64,000 bases of DNA, from the NCBI RefSeq assembly GCF_033115175.1, contig NC_084827.1:120497701-120561700 (forward strand), written 5' to 3'. Every line of letters begins with the position of its first letter. The first letter of the stretch is position 1. This DNA is from Lepus europaeus. Lineage: Eukaryota > Chordata > Mammalia > Lagomorpha > Leporidae. Under the pieces are notes generated by a model. The model was not told where the DNA came from. It saw nothing but the letters and a program-made list of their open reading frames with translations, and made no database searches. This document shows, one piece after another, positions 1-12,949 of this stretch. The translations under genes were made by a program, and so were the position numbers.

Positions 1-1527
1 CCAAATATAGGGGGGAAAACCACAAACCAGTTTAGACTGAAGTGCATCTGATGATCATATGGCAAGGGCTTGAATGCTAAAGAGGTAAAGCAATTTGAAA
101 ACTAATTTCAGTAGCCTCTTGCGTGTGTGGGTTTCTTCTTTCCTTTCCTGAAGCAAGCTTGCCTTCTCACAGTGCAACGTCACTGGAAATTAAAAGCACA
201 AATGCAGGAAGAGCCAAGTCAGTATTCTAAAATGCTGTACTTCTAAATATAGAACCCCAGAATTTAAAAATTCCCTTTTATGATCACTCATACTCATAAT
301 TAGATTTTATTGAATAGTTTCTGTGTGTGCCAAGTCTTTCCTGCATTATCTCTTTGAATTTTTCTGAGTCTGTCGATTTTATTTTCAGATTTCCCACTCT
401 GAAATCAAGGGCATTCTTCTTCCTCTATAACCATTAAAAGGAGAGTTGAGTTAGAGTTACCATTGAATACCAAGACCTTGAGTGATCTCCAAGTTGAATG
501 AGTCAATATTAAACCATCTTATTGAGCCACACAATAGATTCCTTTACCCACATTTAGAGTTCTCCCACGTCTTGTGCAAACAGACTTGTAAACCTTATTT
601 CCAGCACCTCTCCTTCATCTGCTGTGCTCCAAACTCATCACACTGTGCTCTCTGTCCCCACTCTTTCCCACCTCTGTGCCTTTGCTCTAGGTCAGTTGTC
701 TACTTTGATTACCTTTCTCACCACCTTCATCTCACATTCCCTACCTAGCCATTAAGTCCAGCTCAAATTTCAGCCTTCCTTAATCCTTCTATGCTCTTTA
801 TTAAATTCAGAAAACCTGCCTTTGTGAGGATGTTCACAGCAGAATGGTCATCCCAGTAAAAATGGGAAGCAACAAAAATGTTCACTGCTACTTGTCAGTT
901 AAATAAATTATTGCATTCTTATATTTTCTAGAGAAGAATTTAGTGATTAGCCATGGTGCTACAGATCTATATATTTACTGATTGGAAAGATACCCACAAT
1001 AGATTGGTAAGTACAAAAAAACCATATTTGATCTTATCTTTAAAAACACAGGTAATTTGAATATCATCTGCTTCAATTTTCAGTAACTTAAGTCTCCCTC
1101 CCTTCTGCTGACCTGCCCAAACCGGACCTCAGAAGTGGCCCAAGGTTGTTCCTGAAAGTCCCCAAGGAGCATGGAGCGAGGTGCCCCATAGCCGTAATCA
1201 TTCCACTGTTCCTGCTCCTGAAGGTGCCCCACTTTCTGATGGAGCCTGTTATGGGGAGGATGTTGATACACCCAAGCCATCAGTGAGTGAGCTGGCACTG
1301 GGTTTCACCTGGTACTGAAGTCTTCCAGACCCACCTTTCCTTTATCCCCCAAGTGTGAGGAGGGTCCTCTGCACACCAACCTCTGATACACAAGATCAAC
1401 AGGATACGAACCCTGTCCTGAAAAGGCTGTCAGACTGTCCAGGTTTCCACTTCCTAGTCCTGCTTGGAAGTTCCTTCATAGCTATAGGATCTTAGTACAC
1501 TGCTCTAGGGTAGGCCCAATAGACAGA
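1..1527. other. Intergenic, unique
   Basis: Apart from the weak L1-like stretch at 820-1,060, nothing was recognised. The short frames have no family signature. Confidence 0.6.
820..1060 (+). mobile_element. Possible old L1 remnant
   Basis: gggaagcaacaaaaatgttc and the following text vaguely resemble the sense strand of L1 3' regions. Weak. Confidence 0.3.
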
Positions 1528-1640
1528 GAGCTGAGTGAGAAGACTACTGTGTGGTTCAAATCTCAGCACTGTCAGTTACTAGCTTACCATCTTGGACAAA
1601 TCACAATATTTCCATATAGCTTCATGGTACAAAATGAGAT
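1528..1640 (+). mobile_element. MIR relic
   Basis: MIR core-like words: tggttcaaatctcagcactg, gttactagcttaccatcttg, caaatcacaat. Confidence 0.55.
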
Positions 1641-2036
1641 GAGTATATCAAAATAATTCTTCATAAAAATCTCTCTCAAAAGCATTATTAAACACATACC
1701 GCATTCTACCTCTCCTTCTCCAATGTCTGCTAGGATACCTGCCAATCCATGTGGCTTTTGAGAATGTCTAAGCTCATGGTTATTTAAAAAATAATTTTTA
1801 AAGATGCTGGTATGGGAACAACAGCTACTTGACTTCACAGATCTGACCTTCCGTTTCCTCCTGAGATTAGCAGTGACCAGAGTCAGGCTGTTTATCACCT
1901 TGGTAAAAGGATCTCTGGTGGTAGCAGCTCAGTGGATCCAACAGCTCTTGGTAGGAACTCACAGCCCATTCTCAAATTCTCATCCATCCTCCGAAGTAGG
2001 ATCTCAAAACCAATCACTACACATGTCAAGTAGGCG

Positions 2037-2436
2037 TCTTAGTCCATTTTGCTATAACAGGATACATGAGACCAGGTAATTAATAAAGGCAAAGTTGTTA
2101 TTTTGGCTCATGATTCAGGAGGCTAGGAAGTCCCAGGACGTGGCACTGGCGCCTGGTGAGGACCGAGTGCTGCTTCATAACACAGCAGAAGGGCAAGCAG
2201 GCATGTGCTGAAGAGACAATAGATGAGGTTTGGCTTCCCTTTATAACAACCTGCTCCCTCGGAGACTAATTCAGTCCTGTGAGCATGAGAACCCACTCCA
2301 GCAAGGATTCACCCCGTTCTGTGATCGCTGCATTCATGCCTCTTAACACCCTGATCACTTCTTAGAGTTTCCACTGTCCCTCAACACTGTTAGATCTGGG
2401 ACTACATTTCAACAGGAAACAATTTAAACCATAGCA
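2037..2436 (-). mobile_element. MaLR-type solitary LTR
   Basis: Reverse copy resembling MST/MLT1-class LTRs of ERVL-MaLR: cttagtccattttgctataa at left, caatttaaaccatagca at right. No internal retroviral coding sequence. Subfamily not determined. Confidence 0.65.
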
Positions 2437-2737
2437 GAGCTCTTTGCTAAAATATAAAAATGTGCATTCTTAGGAAACAGGATTTGATGGTACAAATCCA
2501 CACCCAGGCATGTTGAGGAACATAAAATAATTGCTCTCATTTTGCCTTGTTTCTTTACTGCTAAGCCTTTCTGGAAGAACTGTCTGTTCTTGCTCTAAGG
2601 GCCGCTGTCACTTTTTGGTAGATGGGTCTTTCAGTGTTTCCTCTGTGGAGTGGATTATTTGGAGGCATCCGTTATAGTTACAAAGTGTTAACAGGCTCCT
2701 GGAAGAGCCATTACTTTAAGTGGAAGGCATTAGGTTG

Positions 2738-3101
2738 TTTTTAAAAAGAAAAAAAAAAAGACTATTTATTTATTTGAAAGGCAGAGTTACAGAAGAAGGT
2801 GGAGAGGCAGAGAGATATATTCCATCTGCTGCCTCATCACACACACACACACACACACATACACAGACACACACACCACAAGGGCTGGAGCTGGGCTGAT
2901 CCAAAGCCAGGAGCCAGAGCTTCTTCCGGGTCTCTCACATGGGTGCAGGGGCCCAAGGACTTGGTCATCTTCCTCTGCTTTCGCAGGCACATTAGCAAGG
3001 AGCTGGATCAAAAGTGGAGCAGCTGGGACTTGAACTGATGCCCATATGGGATGTCAGCACTTCAGTCTGTGGCTTTACCTGCTAAGCCACAGTGCAGGCC
3101 C
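2738..3101 (-). mobile_element. C-SINE, AAATAAAT-tail type
   Basis: Full-length lagomorph C-SINE in reverse orientation, with the tail at left and the tRNA-like head at right. Flanked by attaggtt at 2,729-2,736 and 3,108-3,115. A (CA)n run lies inside it at about 2,838-2,878. Confidence 0.85.
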
Positions 3102-3115
3102 TGAGGTATTAGGTT

Positions 3116-4204
3116 TTGATCCCTGACTGTGGTTCAAGTTCATTTCATTTCTGTCTCCCCCCACTTCCCTATTCACAACCTATTAGGATTTAAATCTGTT
3201 GGCTCCTAACTCCAGTTGTCTTATTTGTATCTCTAGGGGCACATCCACTGCTATTCTTGCCTTTTTTCAGCTTTGGAAACAGCATTTTCTTTGCATTCAG
3301 GAAGATGTTGGGTGTTGATGGGAAAACCTGCTGCATTTAAATTTTGAGCTCTTTTCATCTCCTGGGGGTCAACAAGAACTGGGTGAGACCCAAGTAGTTG
3401 ACTTAAACACAGCCTCATGTGAACGACTTTCATTTTGATCCCAGCTATACCACTGTTCTTCTTCAGAAGCTTGCTCTGGGTCAGATGTTGCAGGGATTCC
3501 TGCTGGTTGATTTTCATGCTAATAAATCCAGAACCCTGAGTGGCAGCTCTGTTGGTGGATAATCACTCTCTCTCATATTCTCTATCTCTCTCTTTCAACT
3601 TTGACTTAAAAAGTAATATTTATGGGAGAAAACTGGGAACACACAGACACACAGAGTAGAACATAAAAGCCACATATTAGTGTGTCATCCTGAGGCTACT
3701 GCTGTTGACAGCTGGTATGTCTTTCTGATCCTTTGTCTAAGTTCAAATAGATTATTTAACAGAATGAAGATCATCCCGCTTGTTAAGCATTTTTTATTCA
3801 CTTTTGCATAAGAGTGATATTGCAATACCCAGTAAAGCGGTCACACTCTTCACCACGATTGTTCTCAGTCACAGAACACTGGCAGCTGCTGTCTCCAACA
3901 GCACCTCACACACTGGTCCTCCGTGCTGATCTTGCCTGGCCTCTGATTCAGAAATGATGATGAAACTCCTGGGGCTGGATACAGCCTGATTGGAGTCATT
4001 CACGAAACCTATACTTTAAACTCTCTCCGTTCTGAACATGGCCATGTACCCCAAGAAGGAATAAGTCAGCATAAAAATGTAACACATTCTCATGTCAGAA
4101 AGAACCTAACACATCTGCTCAGCAACCTACCTGACAAACTTACCCTTCTGATCCATTCATTTCTTTCAACAGCCATCCATTGTCTAGAATGCCATTTAGG
4201 GTCA
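3116..4204. other. Intergenic, unique
   Basis: AT-rich; a CT-rich stretch at about 3,565-3,600 may be an eroded SINE end. No gene seen. Confidence 0.55.
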
Positions 4205-5480
4205 TTTATTTATTCATGCCTTCATTTCAATAAGCTTTTCTTTCAGAGTGGTTTTAGGTTCACAGCAGAATTGAGCAGAAAGTGGAGTTCCACTGTATTT
4301 CCTCCCCAAGCCTTCCTCACCATTAATATCTGGCTCCACAATGATAAGTCTGTTATGGTCAATACAGTCTCATGAACCAACACTGACACATCACTGCCAG
4401 CAAAGGCCCAAAGGTGACATCAGAGTTCACTCTTGGTGTTGTACTTTCTGTGGGTTTTGACAGATATGTAATACCATGTGCTGTGGTTTGAATGTTTTTG
4501 TCCTCTCCAAAATTAATGTGTTAGAAACGTAATCCCTAAAGCAACAGTGTGGGAGCTGGGACCTAATGGGAGGTATTTAGGCCATGAGGGCTCCACCCTC
4601 ATGAATGGACTAAAGCCTGTATATAGGGGCATGAGGGAGTGGGTTCCCTCTCTTCTCCCCTTCTGCTGGGCAAGGATATAGTATTCCTCTCCCCTAGAGG
4701 AAGCAGCAAGAAAGACTTTCCCCAGACACCAAAGGCCAACGCCTTGACCATGGACTTCTCAACCTCCAGAACTGTGAGAATCAAATTTCTGTTTTTCATA
4801 AATTACCTGGTCTCAAGGATTTGTTGTAGCAGCACAAAATGGACTAAGTGTGTTTCCAGTGTTGTAGTCTCATACCAAATCATGGCTCTGCACTGAAAAT
4901 CCCCTATGCTCTTGCCTGCTCATCTCTTCCCTAATCCCCTGGCAACCACTGAGCTTTTTACTGCCTCTATAATTTTACCCTTTTCAGGAGGTCATATAAT
5001 TAGAACCATATACTATGTAGTCTTTTCAGATTGGCTTGCTTTATTTAAGTTATATACATTTACATTTTCCTCCATGTCTTTTCATAGTCTATTCATTTCT
5101 TTTTATCATTGACTAATACTCCATTGTGTGGATACTCCACAGTTTATCCATTCACCTGTTAAAGGTCATCTTGGTTGTTTCCAGATTTTTGGAAATTATA
5201 AATAAAGCTGCTAGAGACATCTGTGTGCAGCCTTTTGTGTGGACATAAGTTTTTAATTCCTCTGGGTAAATACTAAGGAGCCCAGTTACTGGGTTGTATG
5301 GTGAGAGTGTGTTTAGTTTGGTACAATCTACCACATTGTCTTCCAAAGTGGCCATATCATTTTGCATTCCCGATATCAGTAAGTGAATGATCATATTGCT
5401 CCACATCCTGTTAGCATTTGGTGTCGTGAGTGTTTTGAATTGTAACCATTCTAAGAGGTATGCAGTGGCAATACATTTTT
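4205..5480 (-). mobile_element. Old L1 (L1M-type) 3' fragment split by an LTR
   Basis: 4,205-4,478 and 4,851-5,480 match the antisense of old mammalian L1 3' ends (ttttaggttcacagcagaat; cctggcaaccactgagcttt; ttatccattcacctgttaaa; aaataaagctgctagagaca). Any coding capacity is long lost. Confidence 0.8.
4479..4850 (+). mobile_element. MaLR-type solitary LTR inserted in L1
   Basis: Forward copy: ctgtggtttgaatgtttttg at the start, ctcaacctccagaactgtga near the end, terminating aaatggactaag. L1-like DNA continues on both sides. Confidence 0.75.
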
Positions 5481-5734
5481 TTAAAGGACAAAAATCCTTT
5501 TCTAGTTAACAATGAGTATGTGCATATGGACCCAAGTATCTTCTCCCTTCTCTATTCTTGAAGACAAGTATTTTAACTTCTGAGAGCCACAGTCTGTCTC
5601 TTGGACTCTGTTTCAGCACCATGGTGAAATATTAGTAAATATTTGCTGGCGGCATGGCTTTCAATGACCTTACCGCCCTTGCTTTTGGGAACCATGAGGG
5701 ATCTGTTTGGACAGAGTCAGAGCAGCCCACGGGC

Positions 5735-5760
5735 ATATGCATGTACATGTACATGCATAT
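5735..5760. repeat. 26-bp perfect palindrome, alternating purine-pyrimidine
   Basis: The 26 bases equal their own reverse complement and alternate purine and pyrimidine throughout (core gcatgtacatgtacatgc). It could adopt a cruciform or Z-like form. No function is shown. Confidence 0.9.
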
Positions 5761-6718
5761 AAGTGCACACAGAGCGCGGGTACTCTTCTGCTTCAGCTTA
5801 AGATAGTAGTTACTCAATCCCTGGGAGGTAAACTTACTGCTTACTTCTTGTGTAGCCTCAGTACTCTGTACTTATCCTGCACAATGTGCCTGTCACAGAG
5901 TAGGGGATAATCGATGTTTGTTGAATGACTAACCTACCTTTGGGCCAAGGTAGAAGATAAGATAAGCTTGAAAAGAACCACATAACATTCTTGGGTTTAT
6001 TGTTTGAAGCCACCATTGTAGCTATTTTGTAATAGCAGAAATCAATCCAGGTTTTCCCTCATGAGCCCAAACCCATGACCAAGTGTGGACCTGATATTTG
6101 CCAACCCCCCACCCTCTGCATATTGTCAAAAACACAGCACACATTGTAGCAATCATATTGCCAAAGCTTTATGGCATCCATAAATTGAAAACTCCTGCCT
6201 CTGACAGCTATGGGCCTGTGTCAACACCAGATCACATTGACTCTTCTGGAATGTGTTTGCAAACACACTATCCCTGCCTTGGAAGCTGTTGACATCAGAG
6301 GCTGTAAGTTCATTAGATGTAGCCCCTAGGGCATTGTGGGGCTTGTCATTTATGGTAGGAAAATTATTATTATCTTTTAAAATTCTTTTCTTTGATTCTG
6401 TCCCAGGGCAGGAAGTATCTTGGCTGCTATCTTTGATAGACAAGAAAGCCTGTTTAGAGGGGGAGTCCAAGTTGCTGGGTAAGTGATGATGTCTGTGAAC
6501 TGCTACCTTTCTTCCCTTTTGGTGGAAGGCAGTAGGAATGAGCAAGACAGGGATAAGTGCGGTGGCATGAAGTCTGCTGCAGAGGAGAGACCGCTCACAG
6601 CCTGCGTGTTTCGGGCGGACTCTGTCTGCCTATGCCAGTGCAGCCTTCTGCACGTGCAGCCTACGTTGTGACTGCACTCTGTAGTCAGCGCAAGCTGTGG
6701 GCTCTTGTCTGGCTCTTG

Positions 6719-6741
6719 TCTCTCTCTCTCTCTCTCTCTTT
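6719..6741 (+). repeat. (CT)n microsatellite
   Basis: Short pure CT run; no SINE body recognised around it. Confidence 0.9.
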
Positions 6742-6826
6742 CTCCCTCTGTGTGTGTGCTGCCTTATTTTTCCTTTCTGCTGTAATATCCTTACCCCTTA
6801 CCTTCTCACCCACAAGTTAGAATAGG

Positions 6827-6860
6827 TCTGTGTGTGTATGTGTGTGTGTGTGTGTGTGTA
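6827..6860 (+). repeat. (TG)n microsatellite
   Basis: Near-pure TG run with one interruption. Confidence 0.95.
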
Positions 6861-7533
6861 GTTTCTCCTCTAGAGAAGTCAAGAAAGGAAGAGGGATCTG
6901 ACCAGTTCTTTCAGGCTTTGAGGAAAATGTAAAATCTTCAAGACTTAAAGGGCATTGCCCTACACTGGCAGTTTGCCACAGGTACTTCAGCCGACAGGAG
7001 CTAGACAGAGGAACAGGGAGAAGTGGGCCTACTGGAGAGTGGCAAATGAAGCCAATGGGCTTAGGGAGAGCCCCGCAAACCTGTTCCCTGCCAACGCACT
7101 TCCTGCTTCTCAGTACTCTCTGAGTTCCAGAGGCCAAGCACGGAGGAGGAGCCAGAGGAGACAGGGAGAAACCAATCTCTGCCTTAAGGAAGTCAACAGT
7201 CTCATGGGGGAAGGACACACCTACACATACATATTAACACAAAGCCCTATGCTTGTGCATGTGGGAACAGAGCTTACGTAACAAGTGAGTGGTGATCGAG
7301 CACCTCGGGAATTCTGAGGAGGACACAAAAGATGGCTGTGGGCTGGGGGGTTAGGGGGAGGCCTTACTAGACAGGAGAACATTGACTGAAATCCAGATAA
7401 GTCCGGCCTAGGAGAAGAGGACTTTCCAGGCCGGAGGATCATGGGAGCAAAGGCAAGGAAATGGGAATAAGGGGGTGTGTTTGGGGGGAGGAGGAGCAGG
7501 AATGGAAAGATAGTGAAGAGAGGCAGGGCAGAT

Positions 7534-7788
7534 TGGGGCCAGCGCTGTGGCACAGCGGGTTAAAACCCTGGCCTGAAGTGCATGCCATATGGGCGTCGGT
7601 TCTAGTCCCGGCTGCTCCACTTCCAATCCAGCTCTCTGCTATGGCCTGGGAAAGCAACAGAAGATGGGCCAAGTCCTTGGGCCCCTGCACCCACGTGGGA
7701 GACCCGGAAGAAGCTCCTGGCTCCTGGCTTCAGATTGGCACAGCTCTAGCCATTGCGGCCAATTAGGGAGTGAACCAGTGGATGGAAG

Positions 7789-7832
<44 letters not shown>

Positions 7833-7903
7833 CTCCTTCTCTCTCTGTGAAACTCTGACGTTCAAATAAATAAATAAATCTTTAAAAAAGAAAAAAAAAA
7901 GAA
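7534..7903 (+). mobile_element. C-SINE, AAATAAAT-tail type
   Basis: Full-length C-SINE with head ggggccagcgctgtgg, a perfect CT run at 7,791-7,828 and an AAATAAAT plus A tail. Target-site duplication aggcagggcagat at 7,521-7,533 and 7,904-7,916. Confidence 0.92.
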
Positions 7904-7916
7904 AGGCAGGGCAGAT

Positions 7917-8456
7917 AAACTTGGAAGGATCAATTGCAAATTCCCCCAGAGCAAGGATTTTTCAATGTGAATACCTCAAGCCCTGTTGCCAATTCACATT
8001 TGCTGACACTTGTTGAAGGGTAACTTAAAGTTGGAAACTGCAAGAGTTTAAGTCCCTTAGACAGTGTTCTCCAGGTGTGTGAAGGACTTGGGCAGGATTT
8101 TGGATGGAGCAGGTAGTTGGTAGGTAACAGGCAGAGTGACTAAAGAGGGGCGTGTTTTTAGGCAGGTGGCCTAATTAACAAATAAAAAGTGATAACCCAC
8201 ACATGAGATACTTAGGGACTCAATTATGTCAGAGCTCAGAGGGAGGTGAGGACAGAGGCCAGTGTGAGAGGCAGTGCGGTTTCAGAGAACAAGTTCACAC
8301 AACACAGCTGGTAAAATCTCAGGAGACCCTCTAGTCAGTCCTATCTATGAGGGGTCTTCAGTTAGCTCATGGGAAATGTGTATTATGCAAAAACTATACA
8401 TGTATTTTAATAACTTTTTTTTGCACTGAAATCAGCTTATCATCTAGTGACATTTT
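7917..8456. other. Intergenic, unique
   Basis: No repeat or gene recognised. Confidence 0.5.
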
Positions 8457-8466
8457 CCAGTAAACT

Positions 8467-8794
8467 TTTTTTTAAGATTTATTTATTTAAAAGTCAGAGT
8501 TTCACAGAGAGAGAAGAAGAGGCAAGGGGGAGGGGGTCTTCCATCTGCAGGTTCACTCCCCAATTGGCCACAACGGTCGGAGCTGTGCTGATATGAAGCC
8601 AGGAGCCAGGAGCTTCTTCCGGGTCTCCCACCGGGTGCAGGGGCCCAAGGATTTGGGCCATCTTCTACTGCTTTCCCAGGCCATAGCAGAGAGCTGGATT
8701 GGAAGTGGAGCAGCCGGGACTCAAACTGGTGCCCATAGGGGAGGCTGGCACTGCAGGCAGCGGCTTTACCTGCTACTCCACAGTTCTGGTCCCT
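8467..8794 (-). mobile_element. C-SINE, AAATAAAT-tail type
   Basis: Reverse C-SINE flanked by ccagtaaacttttt and ccagtgaacttttt (8,457 and 8,795). Confidence 0.88.
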
Positions 8795-8939
8795 CCAGTG
8801 AACTTTTTGAAGTACACTCATCTAAGGCAGCTTGATGCGACTGCCCTGCAACCATGGAGATTTCCCTGTCAATCTTTGTGGATACTTGAGCTCCCATCCT
8901 CTAATTCACCCCAGAAATGACTTTGCCTCAATCAAAGTT

Positions 8940-9085
8940 GGTCTGTGAGTTCATTCATTCCGTCATTCGTCAATAGTCACCAAGCAGTTATGTTGTGCAT
9001 GACCCTCTGCCAGGCACTGAGGATTCACTGATACAGCAGACTTCATGCTTGCCTCTGAGGAGCTTGCAGCTCAGCGGGTGTCAGG
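8940..9085 (+). mobile_element. L2 3'-end relic
   Basis: gttcattcattccgtcattc, gccaggcactgaggattcac and aggagcttgcagctcag fit the L2 3' consensus. Confidence 0.65.
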
Positions 9086-9470
9086 CGTGCGTGTGAGTGA
9101 CAAAGGGCTGTACGCCCGCAGAAGGCATAGCGAGTACAGAGGAGAGGTCAGCTTGGTGCTGAGGGCAAGGCCAGGAGCATCCCCAAAGAGGAAGTGACAA
9201 CTGTGTCTTTGTTGAATGGGGACAACTGGAGGGGGGCTCTGAAACTTGGTTCTGGATGCTCTTGGTGTGGTGCGGGAGGCCAGTGGTACTAGAAGTCAGC
9301 AGATCACTATGCCTTGAGTTACTATGTATGTGATTTAAAATAATACCTTTGTACTAAAGCAAATAAGGCTATTATTACAAGGCATAATGCAAGAATATAA
9401 AAATGTATTTTAAAACAGAAGACCTGGAAGTGATGTCAAGGTTTTTGCAGACTCTTTCAGATGGTCTAAA

Positions 9471-9790
9471 TCTACTTAGGCTGCTATGAGAAAAACACCA
9501 CAGATGAGGAGGCTTAAACAATAGACATTGATTCTCACCACTCTGGAGGCCACCAGCCTCAGGTCAGGGTCCATCAGGGGCAGTTTCCGGTGCAGGCTCT
9601 ACTTGATTTGCAGACGGCTGCCTTCTCTCGCTGTTCTCACATGGAAGGAGGAGAAAGCTCTGGTGCCTCTTCCTCTCTTTATGAAGACACCAGTATGGTA
9701 GGATTAGGGCCCTACCCTTATAAGCTCCCTAACCTCCACTGGCTCCTCAAATACAGTCACACAGGGGATCAGGGCTTCAGCACCTGAATC
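9471..9790 (-). mobile_element. MaLR-type LTR, incomplete
   Basis: Reverse copy: acttaggctgctatgagaaa, ctctggaggccaccagcctc, gttctcacatggaaggagga. The right end is eroded. Confidence 0.65.
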
Positions 9791-10794
9791 TGCACTGAAC
9801 CCAGGCGACAGGAGGAGAGACTTCTTTTGCCTGCCTCTTCACTGCACAGATAGTGGGTACTAATTGCACTTCCAAAAAACTTCACATGGAAGTTGTGAAG
9901 AAAGGAGGAACTTGCCGGAAGGCAGAAGAACGGAGCTGCCCATAAGTCACAGGGCCCTGAGTGTCTGCTAAGGTTTCCCCCATGTGGCTTGACTCAATCA
10001 GGTTTGGGTTTCCGAGACATCCCTCTGGCTGCAGCATGGGAGACAATGAGAGGAACAAGGCCAGAGGCAGGGAGACTATTAAGAGGTGCTGGTCTCCAGC
10101 AGGGGAAAAGGTGGTGTCTGAAGAGTTGGATACAAGTTAAGGGTGGTCAGAGGGAAGAAATGGAAGAAATTGGTGCCTGCTTTGATTTCTGGGGCAGAGG
10201 AAGACAATAGAGGCATCTGGGTGACTCCCAGTGTTCTAGGTTGCATGAATGCCATTATTCCTCAATTCAGGTGTTCTAGGAAGTGGAAAACAGTTCTAGA
10301 ACTCCCATCTCCAGGTTTTTCTATAAATAGTGATTGAGTCTCCCCCTGCTCCTGACTTTCTGAATTTTTCCCACCATCCTTCTCACAGCAAAATTCAGTT
10401 GTTGGCAAGTTAGAACAGACATGGGCAGGAGAGGCGAGGGATTCTCTGGGCCTGAGGTGATGGGCACTTGTTTTCAGTCACCTGGTTATTGTGTCACCCT
10501 GTTCTGGCAGAGTCCTGATTCCTGATTTCCCCATAGAGAATGAGCTCTGTCAATCAGATTCAGCCAATCTGATAGGCCTCTGTTTGGATCACTTGGTTCC
10601 ATCAGATTCATCAGGAATCCTGAATGGCTTGATACTGGGACAGCAGATGCCCTCAAGGGATGTCAGCTCTGGGCTGATTTGTCATCTTGATTCCATATCT
10701 TCCTTTCTTCCTGTCCTCTCTAAGACAAAGTTGTTCAGCCTTTCTTTTGATTTAGTGAGGTAGTCTATATCCTTTCAACACATTCCATTTTTAA
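9791..10794. other. Intergenic, unique
   Basis: Nothing recognised between an LTR and an old SINE. Confidence 0.5.
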
Positions 10795-11085
10795 AACACT
10801 TTTATTTCCTTGTTAGGAGAGACTGACAGAACCCATTTGCTGGTTCACTCCCCAGGTTTCTCAATGGGTAGGAATGGATTTGGACTGAAGCTGGGAGCTG
10901 AGAACTCAAACTAGGTCTCCCATGTGGGCGACACAGACCTAGCTACTTGAGCCATTGCCTGCTGCCTCCCAAGGTCTGCATTGACATAAAGCTAGAGTCA
11001 GAAGCCAGAGCCAGGACTTGAACCCAGGTACTCATATACAGGATATGCACATCTTAGTCACTTGACTAAATGTCTGCTCTCTATT
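10795..11085 (-). mobile_element. Old diverged C-SINE relative
   Basis: Reverse copy of an older subfamily (core ctggttcactcccc, gccattgcctgctgcctccc, head actaaatgtctgctc). No clear duplication. Confidence 0.65.
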
Positions 11086-12219
11086 TATTGTTTTTAACAT
11101 AACATACTTAGTTGCTGTTGTTTGCATCTGAGGAGCCCAAGCTGTTGTCCAGAGGGTGTCAGGAAAGGCCAGATATCCACCGCCATCTCTGCTGAGCCTG
11201 CCTTAGGCTACCTGGAGAAACCCCAAAGCCACTCTCACCTCCCCATTATGGCCTTCAAATGCTATGCACAGGGCCCTCTGCTCCTCTGTGGCAGGAAGCT
11301 TGGTGTGCCCCTTCCACATTGAAACCATCGTCCCCTGCACCTCAGACTTGGCTGACAGCCTTTGTGGGAATTGCTTCAGCTGCCTTGCCCAGCTGTCAGA
11401 CTGAGGAGGAGGAAGGAGTCACTCATAGGATCGCCCCCAGTGAGGGCATGAAAAGGACAGGAGAGGCTCTGAGTACTAAAGAGCAGGTGAGACCAGAGAA
11501 CCATCAAGGAAGGGGACGACAGATGGAGGTGGCCTCAGGTGAGCTTTGCCAAGGCCACATTAGTTGACTCCACGTTGTTTTAAAGGTACCATTTCCAAGA
11601 TTCTGCTGCCAGAACTTTCTGAAATGCCAGCCTGAGTGCCAGGGTAGGACAGGAAGCCAGCCAGCATGGGCTGCAAGTGCCAGGAGATCACACACAGCCA
11701 CTAATAGCAGCTTGCCTGATAGCTTAGTGTTTTGTTTCTGCCAAATTGATGTAGCCATCAAGGTATTCTTCCAGACCTGGTGGTCCAGGTGGTATGCCAG
11801 AGAGGAAGCCTCAGCTCAGGACCCTGAAGCTGGCCTCTGGCAATGGCTTGGGGATTTTAATGGATGGTCCTCCTCCTCACATTCAAGGAGTTCTATATTG
11901 ACCTAGAAACCCAGCTCTCAGGATCTCTGGCAGAAAGGAGCAATTGCAGAACATCTGTCAGTAGTTGGGTGCGGATTCACTTCTGCCTTCCTATAATCCT
12001 TTGAGCTTTCTTGAAACAAAGTTTCCCATCTCTTTCCCCATCACCATCCCTTTCCAAAAGTCAGTGGTGAAAGGGCGTTAATGCACAGATGTTTGTGTTT
12101 TATATTTCTATAAAGAAATATCAAAGAAATAACCATAACAGAAGGACTGCCTTGAGCAGCCACCTACTATCCCATATGCATATCTGATCTAAAATATCAG
12201 GCAACTGATACCCTTAGGT

Positions 12220-12310
12220 ATAAATTTGCATTATCATTTATTGGGATCTATTACATACCAGGCATTGTGTTAGATGTTATCCTGGAATCTCTCAAGGATG
12301 TTGGTTGTCA
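12220..12310 (+). mobile_element. MIR/L2 relic
   Basis: cattatcatttattgggatc and accaggcattgtgttagatg resemble the common MIR/L2 motif. Short and old. Confidence 0.5.
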
Positions 12311-12949
12311 ATAGGAGACAAGGACAAGGTCATAAGTGAATGGACGTTGGAGTCTGATGTTTAGCTCAGAACATAGAAGTTGTGGAGAAGGACTGATCTG
12401 AAATTACTCTGCTTCATAGTAAGACACTCTATGCCATGAGGGTGTGCTGAGCCACTTTTTTGGCACTTGTTACACCCTTCTTGAACAGTCAGCTCCTCTG
12501 GTAGGTAAGTGCATGTCTCTCCAATCACAGAAGAGGGCAGGGAGGGACTCACCCTAGACCTCATGCCTCAGAAAGGGCTTGCTGACTGATGGACCAGTCA
12601 GTTCAAACAAGCTCCTTTTGGATTTTAAAGTTTAAGACAAGCCACGGTCAACTGTTGCATCATTTAGCAAGTGAGTTTACCCAGTCCCTACTGTTCTCCA
12701 GCACTGCTTAGGCATGTCCACACAACATAGGAAGCCAATGAAACCACAACCACTAATGTTGTCTTGTGTCTGCTGTCAATTAGAATGCAAGCATCATATC
12801 TTCTTACTTGATACCAATATGTGATGTAAGTGATTACTGTCAGTGGTGAGAGATTTTGTTAACCTGGGGTTAGGAGACCCAATCTTATAAAGAAAGCAAA
12901 ACTACGGGAACTATGGTGATAGTAGCATTACTGTCTGTCATTTGGCAAT

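Larger units (their letters stand above)
5481..7520. other. Intergenic, unique, with palindrome and two microsatellites
   Basis: Contains the palindrome at 5,735 and the CT and TG runs near 6.7-6.9 kb. Otherwise nothing recognised. Confidence 0.55.

Noticed and set aside
7534-7620. tRNA gene in the SINE head (and in other SINE heads)
   Set aside because: The heads are tRNA-derived and keep promoter-box-like words but do not fold as a full tRNA; they belong to SINEs.
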